The notes beneath the pieces are model-generated. The model was given only the letters and a program-made list of their open reading frames with translations. It was not told the origin of the DNA and ran no database searches. From assembly GCF_019649055.1 (NCBI RefSeq), contig NW_026570292.1, positions 62,001 to 126,000 on the forward strand: DNA of 64,000 nucleotides, in the 5' to 3' direction. The position numbers were made by a program, and so were the translations under genes. This stretch comes from Paramacrobiotus metropolitanus. Taxonomy: Eukaryota; Tardigrada; Eutardigrada; Parachela; Macrobiotidae. Numbering within the stretch: position 1 is the first letter of the stretch; every line of letters starts with the position of its first letter. Below are positions 1 to 10,895 of this stretch, in pieces.

Positions 1-235
1 TTATAAATATCGTGATGTCCGTACCCCAAAAGGTCACAATCATTACCACCATAACCTCAGGAATGCCAGAAAAATTATTGAAGCACTAAAGCAGCCAAAT
101 CATTTTCAAATCAGTCAAACCGGCACATTGTCGGATGAAGTGCCTAGTACGCATTTGTATGTAAATGACCTAGTCATGTCAGATCGTCAAAAAAATCTTT
201 GTCAACCAAAAAACCTGTTAGAAAATCTTTGTTAG
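1..235 (+). CDS. possible 3' end of a protein-coding exon, cut by the left edge
   Basis: An open frame enters at base 2 and runs 77 codons to a TAG at 233-235. Its composition is mixed and polar (it includes the string NARKIIEALKQPNHF) and is not low-complexity. I do not recognise it. It could be the last exon of a gene to the left, or chance in AT-rich DNA. Nothing else in the first 2 kb supports either reading. Confidence 0.25.
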   Translation, partial: YKYRDVRTPKGHNHYHHNLRNARKIIEALKQPNHFQISQTGTLSDEVPSTHLYVNDLVMSDRQKNLCQPKNLLENLC

Positions 236-2030
236 GCTTCTGGGAAAAAAACGGAGAACAGGAAACAGGTGCCTATAGTCCGAGGAAAACACGGGGGTGC
301 GAGATTTATATATGTATAGAAAAGGGGTGCAAAAAGGGGGTGCCTGTAGCAAACTGGGGTGAAAGGGGCGCCTATAGTCTCACCCATATTTGAAACCCTT
401 ACTGTAAGGCAGTCTTGCAGTGGAGATACCGAAAATAATTTCCCTTGTAGGTCAGGTTGACAGAGCCATAATTGTTCGACATTTCACTACTTCATGTCTA
501 ATACGAGCTTCTCCTTTCCGACTCTGAAACAAGTAAATAACAACCAATCAAGACCGATTAGAGATCATCACGTTCCGCTGGTTTCGGCATACATCCGCAC
601 TATAGTACGCCCTTGAAGCTGTAAGGTCTTGAAGTGGCGTATAATAAGGTCTCCGCAATGTACCTACAGATGACGGGCGTCTTGCAGACTTACACAACAT
701 TATCACAGAAAACAAAAATAAAGCAAAAGCGCCCAACGGCAGCTAACTTTAATTTCCAGTACAGTCCGGAAGTAATAACCTTCCGTGCGCCCACTAATTA
801 TGTACCCAGGCATCACGTTCAGGATTCTGGAGAAAGGAACCATTTCTCGAAGCAGATTAATCTTACCCTCTTGGCACAATGCAGCACCAAATTACTTAGA
901 AATATTATTCAAATTTTCTAGCTTGGATGGTGATTATGCACTGCAGCGTTCCTATAAACCTTTAATTCACAGCTGTCCTAATTTTTCTTGGTTAGGTACC
1001 TGCATTGCGAGCACCACTTTCATGTTATCTACCGGTGCGACAGAGCGTTCTTTCCATGTGCTTTAATTACCGGTTGCAACTTTCGTGAAACATGGTTGCC
1101 ACATCCGATGCTACAAGGATTTAACTACTCAGAAAAGTTGATAGCGGCGCTCCTATTGTCCGTACGTATATTATTGAGTAAATATTATGTGTTGCAGTCC
1201 ATTTCTAAATTAGGAACAAAAATTTATCTGCGTTTATGCTGCCATTTTAATTTTACCGTTTCCTTTTTACGTCAAAAATAACCAATGCAAACTGTGTAAG
1301 GCGTGCAACCACTTACGTTTTCCAGAAATTATATAATAAACTGCTCGCGTTGCAAAGTGTAAGGAGGAGTGGCCTCTCCGTTCACCCGCGCACAGGCGGC
1401 TGCTAGGTTGTTTTGCTGTTTTTGCCGTGTTTTTCTCTATCTACCAGATTCTAAATCTGGTAGATTCTTGAGTTGCTAGATTTCGTCGTCTGAGCTGGAT
1501 GCTTTTTCCTTTTTGCCGCGCAGCAGGTTATGCGGTGGCCTTTGATGTTGTATGAGAGAGAGATAAAGTGTGCAGTGTGTTGGCGTTCAGTTTCCGTTTC
1601 GTTTCTGTGCGCAGGGGTGAACTAGCCGTTCATCCCCTGTTAGAAAAGTAATGTTTTGGTATATGTCCGACTTCCAAGCTGAATCCTCCGCGTCATCGCC
1701 CTTTAAACTCTATGGCTTGATGTGCATCTGTGTTGGGCACTGGTTAGTCATTTCTCTTTTAAGCTTTATGTTACCCATTTACGCTTTATGTTGGTCCACA
1801 TTACCTGGACGCAATGGCCTTCGAAAACGTTAATTTCTATTTTGTATGCACACATCCAACCGATGGATAAAATTACTGCCATGCATTATTAATGAGCTTT
1901 CCTGAACGTCATGTGATGTTTTGTTTTAACGGGATAGAAGCCGTGTCCGCTGTCTTTTGGAAACGTTATTGCAGAAATTGGCTGGATACATTTGAATGCT
2001 CTTAAATGCTGTGTACATACAATACTCATG
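236..2030. other. non-coding stretch before the GPCR gene
   Basis: No gene is supportable here. Positions 265-400 hold G-rich repeats built round GGGGTGCCTATAGTC-like units, related in style to the element in the PPT2 intron near 17 kb. Positions 1439-1465 form a perfect 12-bp stem with a 3-nt loop (arm ATCTACCAGATT). Short open frames in 600-1300 look random. Confidence 0.5.
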
Positions 2031-2123
2031 ATTCATGAACGCAAGCGATTCAGTTGAAATTAACACGATGTATAATTTTTCCGTGGGAACGCAAAACGCC
2101 TTCCTGGACGACGATCCTCAGGC

Positions 2124-4611
2124 GTGGCGTCGAAGCGTTCCGTGGTCTGGAAATTTCACAGGGCGCAGCGAGATCAAGCAAATTTGGTGTTCATCACTTT
2201 ATACCCGGTGTTGTTAGCGGCTTGCACTATCGGCAACGTGCTGAATTTAATTTTGCTGATCTCCGCCAAACGGCAAACGACCACGAATTTGTACATGATC
2301 GCCGCAGCCGTTGCCGATTTGGTTGTATTGTAAGCATGCCACGTAACCTCTCAAAATATATAGAGGTATATTTCCTTAAAAACTGGTCTTGCAATTTTTC
2401 CGCTTACAATGTAATCTTCGAGCGGTTCACCATGTCATATACTTCTACATCAGTTCTGCCAACATACCATGAGCATACCTTGCGTCCTTTCCAAACTGAG
2501 CAGATTGCTGCATTCTCGAAACGCTGAATAAGCAATTCGACTGGACATATTTTAAAATCTAAAGCATCGTTTTATTATCCAGACAGTACGCATGCATCCG
2601 TGACTACTGACTGGTACAATATTTTCGAAATGCTAATCTAAAACATGTTTTTTTGCTAAATCAGGTGGATGTTCCTTCCACCATATCTCTGGAACACCAG
2701 TGTCATCTTCCATCTTCCCTACTATAACAAAAAAAATTTCGCTATTTTGTCAGCGGTGCTGCCGCACATAATTTTGATCCAAGACATCTTCGTTCATATG
2801 TGTGACTGGTACGTACTACCATAATATTACTAAACTGACAGGTATCCAATCGAGCTTGCACCGTGTACGATGACGTCACGGTAGATAACCTGCACCATGC
2901 GTCGGAGTGAGCAACCCTGCGGGTTTGGTATCTTTCAAAACTCTCAAATTCATACAACTTGTTCGTACTATGGCTCAAAAAATGGAGGAAAAAATTTTAA
3001 GTTTGTCAATGCGAAAGCTGGCGAGTAGAAAGTTATCAAGAAAGCGAAAACTTTGCGATTATGTATTTCTCGTTTAGCATTGAGGTCTACGAGGCAGCTT
3101 GCTATAGACATCAATGCTAAACAAAACTACTTCAGTTGATCAAAATCTAACTGTTTGGTTGTTTTAATTGACTGATTAGAGTTCTGGATGTTTTGTTTTG
3201 ATTAAGTGATTACATTTTTAATTGTTTTGTTTTGATCACAATGAAAAATCAATATTTTTGTTCATCGTAGAGGTCTATGGCAAACAGCCTCATAGACCTC
3301 ATTGCTAAACCGAATCACATAAATCGCAAACTTTTCGTTTCCTGATAACTTTTTTACTAGCCAACCACCTTCCAAACAATTTTCCTCCATTTGAGCCATG
3401 TATTGTATGTTGGGGAGTTTCGAAAGCCAAATGCAATTGCCACGCACAACGCTGCCGTGACGTCATGTTAATCGATTACACTGTGTTTAGTAATATTATG
3501 GTACTACATACTTATTATAACTACGAGTACTTAGTCTTACGTTGGTAACGGCGTCGGTTAATTTGGGTTACTAAAAATTTAAAGTTCACTGTTGTAACAC
3601 AGGGTGTTAATTGCCTTTTCCTTGGAACGCTTGTTGGCCATCTCCCGACCATTCACCTTTAAACGGGCTAAGCGTGCCACAACCGCGCAGGTTGTCATCG
3701 TGCTGTTGCTGTTGTTCTCCATAGTCTTCAATTCTGGCAGTATTCTTCGTGAATGGTATCTGTGGCGCTACAACCTGACACCCGCGATGTTGCCAACTTG
3801 GTTAAAACAGTGGACGGAGTCGCAAAATATCGCAGAGGTCCAAGAACATATAGACCTTTAATGGTGATCGATACGTATCTGTACTGAAAAATGTAATGCA
3901 GGACTATCAGTTAACAAGAACTCTTAACTTCATTTCTGTTCAGCTAACTCTGAACTTCTTGTGATAATTTCGCAAAACAATTCGCCTATAATAACGATAC
4001 GGTCGTATGTATATATAAATTCGATAGTAAATCTATTTAGTTTTTGCATGTCTCATCGCTTATTTCGGTTTCATATACTGTTTGGACGATTATAGGTGGC
4101 CGCAACTTTTGTGAAATTCTTCGGGCTTCTGTGCATTAACGTACTCGCTATCAACGCTCTATACCGTCAACAACGGTCCGATATAGGTCAACAACGGACC
4201 GCCCAAGGAAAGACCTCTGCCAAGCGTTCTAAGACCAGCAACTACCTACTGCTGGGCAGTGTGTTCTTCTACCTGATTACTTTGTCCCCCACCATGGTAT
4301 TCAGATTCTTGGAAATAGCCGAAACGTACAATGTCTACCACTTTGAGAAATCAGCTAAATTGTTCGCAACGCCGTTTTGCACCGTGGCTATCCTGACCAA
4401 TTACTCCGTTAATTTTTTCCTGTACTTAACTGCCAGCGAGAATTACCGGGTGCAGTTCAGGCGACTGTTCGGTGGAGTAACGTGCCCAATGTGGCTAAGG
4501 AGGAGATGGGGTACATTGGCCAAAAATAGCTGGAGCTGCAACCAGCATCGATCTGGTGTGCCACAGAACGTGAAAGAGAAATTCAAGAGTCGACCCGCCT
4601 TGAAAAGCTAG
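2124..4611 (+). CDS. rhodopsin-family (class A) G-protein-coupled receptor, orphan or peptide-receptor-like
   Basis: Seven-helix plasma-membrane receptor, 366 aa in this model. Exons 2124-2329, 2665-2808, 3603-3837 and 4096-4611 join in phase with GT-AG junctions; the third donor (GTCCAA) is weak. Exon 1 has TM1 with GNVLNLILL and most of TM2 (AVADLVVL). Exon 2 has the end of TM2, extracellular loop 1 and TM3. Exon 3 gives ERLLAISRPF at the DRY position, TM4 and loop 2 with an NLT glycosylation site. Exon 4 carries TM5, TM6, and TM7 with NYSVNFFLYL in place of NPxxY. The cysteine pair that normally links TM3 to loop 2 is absent on both sides, and TM6 has no CWxP. The start is uncertain: the ATG at 2035 opens another frame with three N-glycosylation sites that looks like a better N-terminus. 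General resemblance is to FMRFamide or neuropeptide-type receptors; the ligand cannot be told. Confidence 0.82.
2809..3512. mobile_element. foldback/MITE-like element inside GPCR intron 2
   Basis: A left arm (about 2809-3118) and a right arm (about 3262-3512) are imperfect inverted copies. Both outer ends share TACCATAATATTACTAAAC, followed inward by TGACGTCACGG, then ATGGCTCAAA..ATGGAGGAAAA and the inner block GAGGTCTA..GAGGC. The loop (3119-3261) is AT-rich. No transposase is present, so this is a non-autonomous element. The left end coincides with the splice donor of exon 2. No target duplication is clear. Confidence 0.75.
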
Positions 4612-4619
4612 TGTTACTG

Positions 4620-5036
4620 TTAAGGTGCTCTTGCATTTGTGGTGCAAGCCTTGCACGGGACGGGGATTTAATAGGCAAACATATAAACTGAACATTGACC
4701 TTCGTCCCGGTACGGGATGGTAAGGCGCTAGGGTATGAGACGCTACATCCTGGGACACGGTAGCCGCAAGTGCGAGCGCATCCGGTAATGTTGCACATTT
4801 GGCCGAAGTCAATAAACGCCGTAAATACGCCTACGTGGAAAGGATGGGTTATCTGTTTTCCCCTGGCAGTCGAAACCTTTGGCACATTTGGCTGTGATTT
4901 TATGGAGCTTATTCGTTTCGCTGACAGAAAGATTCGCGAAGTGACAAGGGAACCTCGTTGTACTGCATTTTTGAAGCAGAGATTTAGTCTAGCTGTAGTG
5001 AAAGGAAATGCTGCTGCTGTTTGGGCACCTTGAATA
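4620..5036 (+). pseudogene. retrotransposon reverse-transcriptase C-terminal remnant, copy A
   Basis: A decayed copy of the tail of a non-LTR-type reverse-transcriptase ORF. Recognisable pieces in order: a short Cys-rich start (ICGASLARDG), DATSWDTVAAS, NKRRKYAYVERMGYLFSPL, AVETFGTFG, then FLKQRFSLAVVKGNAAAVW and a stop at 5034-5036. Frame breaks occur around 4670-4740. This block (KRRKY, VETxG, QRxSxAVxxGNA) is the standard C-terminus of a reverse-transcriptase family common in invertebrate genomes. It begins just after the GPCR stop codon. Confidence 0.75.
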
Positions 5037-5109
5037 CGCGACCATGGATTTTTGATGGCGATAACGATTTTGGCTGTTTAAATTTGTATCATTTTAAGTA
5101 GTATTACGC

Positions 5110-5690
5110 GAATGGATTACCGGTAGTGGTGGCACACAATTGCATCGCGTGCGGTACGCAAGTTGAAACCAATGGTCACCATGGGCTATCATGCAACAAA
5201 TCAACCAAAGGACGATGGGCGCGGCATAAAGAAATGAACAGCATCGCCAAGAATTGTTGCGAAAGCGCTGGTTTTCCTTGTCAGCTGGAACCGAATGGAC
5301 TATCCAGCACAGACGGGAAAAGACCTGACGGAATGACGCTGATACCAGTTCGCTTAAGGCAGACCGCTTGTTTGGGATGTAAATAAGTTGGTAGTACTGT
5401 TGCGGATTCCCACGTCACCGCAAGCTCGAAGAAATCCGGAAGTGTGTCCAAACTGGCGAAAATTCCGCCACATATTACTTTTTGGAATACGGTTACCTCT
5501 TTTATCCCCTGGTTATTGAGACACTGGGAGTTTTGGCCCTGCCTTCAGTGAAATGCTGCATTTCATGGGCCGCAAGATTCGTGACATAACGGGCGGCGCG
5601 TTCTACTGCTTTTCTCAAGCAGCGTTTTAGTTTAGCTGTTGTTAAAGGAAATGCTACGGCTGTTTTGAGTACTGCCTTTTAATCCGAGAG
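5110..5690 (+). pseudogene. retrotransposon reverse-transcriptase C-terminal remnant, copy B
   Basis: A second, tandem copy of the same C-terminal region. It keeps the zinc-finger-like start that copy A has mostly lost (CIACGTQVETNGHHGLSC, then GRWARHKEM), the KRPDGMTLIP motif, and after frame breaks near 5370-5520 the ETLGVLA and FLKQRF..AVVKGNATAV parts, ending near 5683. Downstream tails of both copies contain GTATTACGCGAATG, so each copy includes the element's 3' end. Confidence 0.75.
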
Positions 5691-6170
5691 AGGATAAGGA
5701 TTTTGGTTGTTTTTTTAATGTTTAATTTTTAACTATCCAGTGTACCAGCGCTTGCATTTATTGCTATTTGGGTGGCTATTGCCAATAAATCGTATTACGC
5801 GAATGCACTTTTTTATAACACTGATGGCCTTTGCCAAATAAAGTTTACTAGCTGTTAATTGACTAACTTCTAAAGTTCTCCTGCTTCATTAATGAACACA
5901 TACAGAGTGCATACTGTACCTCGGTAATCGCACTGTTTGCAACACGTACAAGGACAGGATTGCGAGTGAAATTAGTTCATTTGGGTTACAATTGTGCATT
6001 TTGGGTTGTAACCCTATTTTGGGTTACACCGAGACGTGACCGAGTTACCTCCAAAACAGAAATCGCTTACCGCAAATTTGTAAGAATGAGAAAACAAGAA
6101 TTCTAGTTCAAAGTGAATCGACTTCTCTCAAAAAATAGGATGGGTGCATTCGTTTCCCTGCTCATGTACG
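5691..6170. other. non-coding stretch with retrotransposon 3' tail
   Basis: The first part (to about 5850) is the 3' untranslated tail of the copy B retroelement, with GCTATTTGGGTGGCTATTGC and AATAAA signals. A related GGGTGGCTGTTGC tail piece recurs near 58,570. From 5850 to 6170 I see nothing further. Confidence 0.4.
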
Positions 6171-6179
6171 TTTAACAAT

Positions 6180-6392
6180 GTACGTTATCGGAGGGTGGAC
6201 TATGGAAATGCGGCTAAAGCGTCTTCTTGATAAAATTCTTGCTGTCAATCCTAAAATTCTCGAAGCCAGTTCTGTACCTTCTTTCAAATTTGTACTCAGA
6301 TCTGTTAATCTGTCCTAAATGTTTTTGTTAGCAGGAAATTGTTTTTGTTCGACCAGACTTGAAGTCCCTTTGGGGTTGTCTGCTCTTGTGCC

Positions 6393-6393
<1 letters not shown>
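6180..6393 (+). mobile_element. 3' end of a decayed LINE preceding the TAA tract
   Basis: The frame around 6215-6300 reads RLLDKILAVNPKILEASSVP then SFKFVL, resembling the common LINE C-terminal pattern (LPxxIVxAxSVxSFKxxL). It is followed by an untranslated run ending GCTCTTGTGCCG directly at the TAA repeat, as in CR1/L2/jockey-type elements whose 3' ends carry short A+T repeats. Call rests on pattern only. Confidence 0.45.
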
Positions 6394-6450
<57 letters not shown>

Positions 6451-6458
6451 TAATAATA

Positions 6459-6519
<61 letters not shown>

Positions 6520-6525
6520 GTAAGC

Positions 6526-6571
<46 letters not shown>

Positions 6572-6573
6572 GC

Positions 6574-6651
<78 letters not shown>

Positions 6652-6719
6652 TAATAATAATAATAATAATAATAATAGTAATAATAATGTAATAATAATA
6701 ATAATAATAATAATAATAT

Positions 6720-6773
<54 letters not shown>

Positions 6774-6793
6774 GCCAACCAATAATAATAATA

Positions 6794-6840
<47 letters not shown>
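6394..6840. repeat. (TAA)n microsatellite, about 447 bp
   Basis: Nearly pure TAA trinucleotide array with about ten interruptions (for example CGTAAGCAATAA near 6520, AGCTAATAA near 6571, GCCAACC near 6774). Long open frames here translate to poly-Ile, poly-Tyr or poly-Leu and are artefacts. It directly follows a LINE-like 3' end and is probably an expanded LINE tail. Confidence 0.95.
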
Positions 6841-6841
<1 letters not shown>

Positions 6842-7430
6842 TCTAATAAAAAATTTCGGCTAATTAAAAAAATATCAACATAATGTAGAATTTATCCCGA
6901 TTATAAAAGAGAACGAGATACAGTACGAGTACAGCGCGAGTAAGTACTTATTTTAATTAGCACACCCTTGCAGATACTAGTACTGTTATCGAGGGTAATC
7001 GGCAAATCCATATCGGGAAAGATTATGGCAATAATCTGTATATTATTGACCTGGTGACGGTGGGCGGAACGCAGTGGTCTGTTCGGTCTGTTAGTATTCT
7101 GATGGTCAGCGTGCGGTATATGGTACGAGATATAGCAGCCGTTCGCAGTGTATGCGCTCACGCTTGGCACTGCGTCCGGCAACGATCGGGATTTGAAATG
7201 ATTTTCGACACTTCGAGGTCATGGTCACTTCGACCGCAAAGCGGTCAATCTTCCCGCAGCAGTGGTACCGCGGTTGAGTATGATAATCTGAAGCCATCAT
7301 GCTTAGACCGCCCTGTTTCTGTCATTTCAATTGAAGGTGATAAGTCAGAATTTATGGCCAAAAGTTTTAACTGTTTCCCAACGGAAGCACGTAAACTGCA
7401 GAGGCCGCACGAGCTAGCGTGCTCCTAAAC
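6841..7430. other. intergenic stretch upstream of the gag-like remnant
   Basis: An open frame at 7054-7428 (+) exists, but its composition is not convincing and I recognise no domain. It may be the degenerate 5' part of the mobile element that follows. Confidence 0.3.
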
Positions 7431-7967
7431 CAGGGTCGAAAAGCAAGCACGTTTCTCCTCTTGATCTTTCACTCGACGAGTTTTCTGTTCATAGTTGGCG
7501 CACAGCAGTTAAATTGTGCAAAACTGTGTCTGGGCAGTATGCAGAGACGCTCCTGGAGCATCTCGAATATAATGAGTATTTGGCTTCTATGCGTTGTAAT
7601 TTTACGGATGATGCTGTGCTTGAATTCGACACCGATTTTCGACATTCCGCTGAAAATGAAGGGTTTTCGTTATGCGACTACCAAGCACGAAATACTATCA
7701 GTTCTAAGCATTTGCATGCGATTAATCGCCGAACAGAGTATGGTGAAGGTAAATACGATAAAGGTCAGCTCTTTTCGCGACGCAGCGGCGCCAAAATGGG
7801 CCGCTACAAGTTTGCTTTGTTGCTTTGCCTTTCAAGAAGGCAACTGCTCTCGCTCGGCTGCTTCCTGTCATTATTCGCACGTGTGTGGCGAATGCGGGAA
7901 ACGCGGACATGGCTATCATGACCACCGAGACGCCGGAGACGCAAGCCCTCCTGACGATAATAATTAA
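7431..7967 (+). pseudogene. gag-like zinc-finger ORF of a retroelement, frameshifted
   Basis: Reading in frame from 7430 gives PGSKSKHVSPLDLSLDEF, then LLEHLEYNEYLASM and AVLEFDTDFRHSAENEGF, ending in a stop at 7921. Near 7815 coding character jumps by one base into another frame that gives CCFAFQEGNCSR, CHYSHVCGECGKRGHGYH and a stop at 7967. The order (helical W/Y-x-D-xx-R region, then C-x-F-x-x-GxC..C-x-H-x-C..C..GHG finger) matches nucleic-acid-binding ORFs of DIRS/Ngaro-like and related invertebrate elements. The frame jump means it is broken. The exact family is uncertain. Confidence 0.55.
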
Positions 7968-8400
7968 TTTAACTTGTCTTACTCGGAATTGGCAGCACAG
8001 ACTCAACGGGTCTGCGTCGCCCTTTTATTTTGCTCTTGTATAGTGGTTTGACCAGAAATTTCATTACTGGGTCATGGTATTATTGAGCGCTAGTAGCGCA
8101 TATTGTAATTTGCAGTGTGTCTGCAAACGATTGTCTTGTGTTTCTGAAAGTTTAATTATTGCATTGCTTCGGCGACGCATTGTTGCATTGCTTCGGCGAC
8201 GCATTATGTCTTATCGCTTATTCTGAATGCAAGTTAGCAGGATTTTTGCTTTGTTGTGTGATTTGACATGAGAGGCAAACCCTGTTTTTACAGGCTTCTC
8301 TCTGGTAAGTGGGACAACTCCCGCTTACTCTCGCAGAGAAAGACCTCTTTATGTGTCAGCAGTGAAGGGATGCCAGAATAATGAAAGCAGAATTAATGTA
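7968..8400. other. non-coding stretch with a 24-bp tandem duplication
   Basis: At 8161-8205 the unit GCATTGCTTCGGCGACGCAT (plus TGTT) occurs almost twice in tandem. Otherwise no feature; probably the 3' part of the gag-like element. Confidence 0.6.
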
Positions 8401-10895
8401 ATAATAATAACTGGTTTATTGTCCTTTGCTACGAGGCTTCGCCTCCTTTTAAGCTAAGACAGAAAATTCTAAATAAGTAGAGAAAACAAAAAGCGTGATA
8501 TCATGACAGCAACCAAGGATGCGAATTTAAGAGCTTATGGTGCACTAATTAAGGAAAACAAAAGTACAAGCATCGAAACTACGTATTCGTACGATTTGAA
8601 ATTCAACGAGTTATGTAACAAAAGCTAAAAAATTTAAGTATCTTTAACAAACAAAGGATGTTTCTTAATCCATGCAAGGTCGTCCCAGTCAACCCGATCC
8701 AATTCAGCCTGGAACGTGGATGCTGACTGATAGGATTCCACAGGAAAAGACAGTTCGTTCCACAGGGTAGTCAGTTCGTTTAGGTGCGATCCATGGACGG
8801 CGGTCACCGTTGTACCGCAAATAGACGTTGGTGCCGGTGATATCGGAAATGGATGCTGAGTCAACCGAACGTGATGCCGAGTGTTACCTGCAATAGATTC
8901 AAGGGCAGCAACTGAACTAACAAAAGGAATAATGCAAAGGTCACCTAAAGGCACTTTGCCAAACTTCAGTTTGTAAATAAAAATCAGCGCTTTCTTAATG
9001 CGACGTAATTTTAAACTATCCCACTGCAGCTCTTTCAGACGTGCTTCGTAGTTTGCCAGGTCATTTCCTAGTTGCAAGGTTTTCGTAAAACGTTTTGGCA
9101 CTTTTCTACCGTATCGCTGGACGTTTTAGCACTGGGTGAACGCAGGAGGCACAGTAGTCGATCACTGATAAAACCAAAGCTTCGAATAATTTAATTCTTG
9201 CACCTGAATGAAAGTATTTAAATAGCCGATTTATGCAACTTAATCTACTGTTACATTTCAGCAAAGTTTCTCACTGTTTACCTTCCAGGAAAGTTTTCGA
9301 TCTACAAAAACGCCTAAGTACTTTACCGACTTGCTTGTTGGTATATTTGCCGTTAATATAGTAAGTGTTAGAGGTCTGAATGTTCCGTTTGGCGGAAAAA
9401 CAAACATGAACAGATTTTGCTGCGTTGAGATAAAGGCAGTTACCGTTGAGCCAATCATTTACGCACGAAACATCTTCCTGCAGCAGTACGGGATCACTAT
9501 CTTTCGTAACAGGGCGAAGGATGACAATATCATCAGCAAATAAATACACTTTGCTGCCGTTTTTAACACAGACAGAATAAAATTAAGAACACAAATAAAC
9601 AAGGAGGGCCTAAAACAGACCCTTGAGGAACACCGCTGATAACGGACAGCGTGTCGGACACTGCATCTTCGACTGTTACACTGTAGTCGCCGCTTCAGAT
9701 AGTCATAAATCAGATGTACGATTTGGCTAGGTAAATTTAATTTTACAAGGGCCTTAACAATTGACTCGTGTGACAGTTTATCAAACGCCTTCGAGCAATC
9801 AAGAAAAATTGCGTCTACTTCAAATCCGTTTGAAATAAAATCAGAAATTTCTTTAGTAAAAATAAACAGCTGAAGTTCAGTGGACATTTTTTTTGCGGTA
9901 AGCGAACTGGTGATTTAGTAGCGCTTTGTTGCATTCGAAAATTCACGGATCAGCTGGTCTAAGCATCGCTCAAAAACTTTGACACAGGATGGAGCATGGA
10001 TATAGGCCGGTAGCTTGCCGGCAGCTGAGGGTCAGACGACGACTTGGGGACGGGAGTTATGAATGACTGTTTCAAACGTCAGGAAACACTCCTTCGTTTA
10101 GCGCGGCCTCAAAATCAGTTTAAGAGGCTTTGTGATGGAATTTCCAGCAGTAATTAATAGCAAATTGTTAATGATGAATTTACCGCTAGATGTTTTGCTG
10201 ATAATTTTGCTAATTGCTCGAGCACCAGTAGTTCAGTTATTTCCCAGATATCATTGTTACCGCAGATTATACTAGAACCAGAATCGTTGCAGTGAGCATT
10301 GCAAACAGACTGGAGTCCCTGTACTGCTCATTCAAAACATTCGCTTTGTCAAGTTCAGTGACAGCTGTGCAGCCATCAGGCTTTTTTCAACGGGGGCATG
10401 CTACTTCGATTTGAGGTCGACTTTACATATTTCCAAAATTTAGCCGGGTTATTGCGATGCGAATACGCAATATCAGTAAGCTTTAACGTCTCAAATTGTT
10501 TAATTAAACTTTCACACTTTTAGAAACCGCCTTCAATTTTGCTTTACACGCTTCTTTTAGTGAAGACTTAGATTTGCGATAAGCACGAAAAGCTCTTTTC
10601 ACGAGATTTGATCACTTTTCGTATGCGAATGGGATATCTGGTCGCACTTGTCCGAGTAACTACAGTACGGTATTCAAAATACAAATTTGCGGCTTCAAGA
10701 AAATTCTTTCAAAGGTCACTGCTCGATCATTGCAGTCGCATTTCTGGAAAACAGACAACCAATCGGTGTTCTTAAGGTGATTTTGAAAGTTGTTAACGTT
10801 ATTTTTATTTATTATCCACCGCTTAACCTTTCTGCGTTTTCTTTTAATTTTACATGTTTTCAGCAAAAATTGAAACCCACATGATCATTGGTTAC
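8395..10895 (-). mobile_element. decayed non-LTR retrotransposon (LINE, CR1/jockey-like)
   Basis: Read on the minus strand from high to low coordinates: an endonuclease end with TNDHVGFNFC near 10,880; a linker with FQNHLKNTDWLSVFQKCD near 10,750 and HRNNPAKFWKYVKS near 10,440; reverse transcriptase with AIFLDCSKAFDKLSHESIV (9,800) and YDYLKRRLQC; the catalytic FADD box with LFADDIVILRPV (9,540); KSVKYLGVFVDRKLSW (9,310); and the C-terminal domain (8,634-9,101) with LQWDSLKLRRIKKALIFIYK. Frame shifts and stops separate these parts, so it is dead. The 3' end is at about 8,400-8,460, where the minus strand reads AATAAACCAGTTATTATTATTAC, a short ATT tail. The 5' endonuclease core is missing or unrecognisable. 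Confidence 0.85.

Noticed and set aside
1439-1465. 12-bp perfect hairpin as a bacterial-type terminator
   Set aside because: The window is eukaryotic, there is no upstream gene and no special U tract; noted only as a palindrome.
6305-6782. Several long minus-strand open frames over the TAA array
   Set aside because: Pure poly-Ile, poly-Tyr or poly-Leu translation of a microsatellite.
7054-7428. 124-aa plus-strand ORF
   Set aside because: No domain, odd composition, no splice context; perhaps degraded mobile-element sequence.
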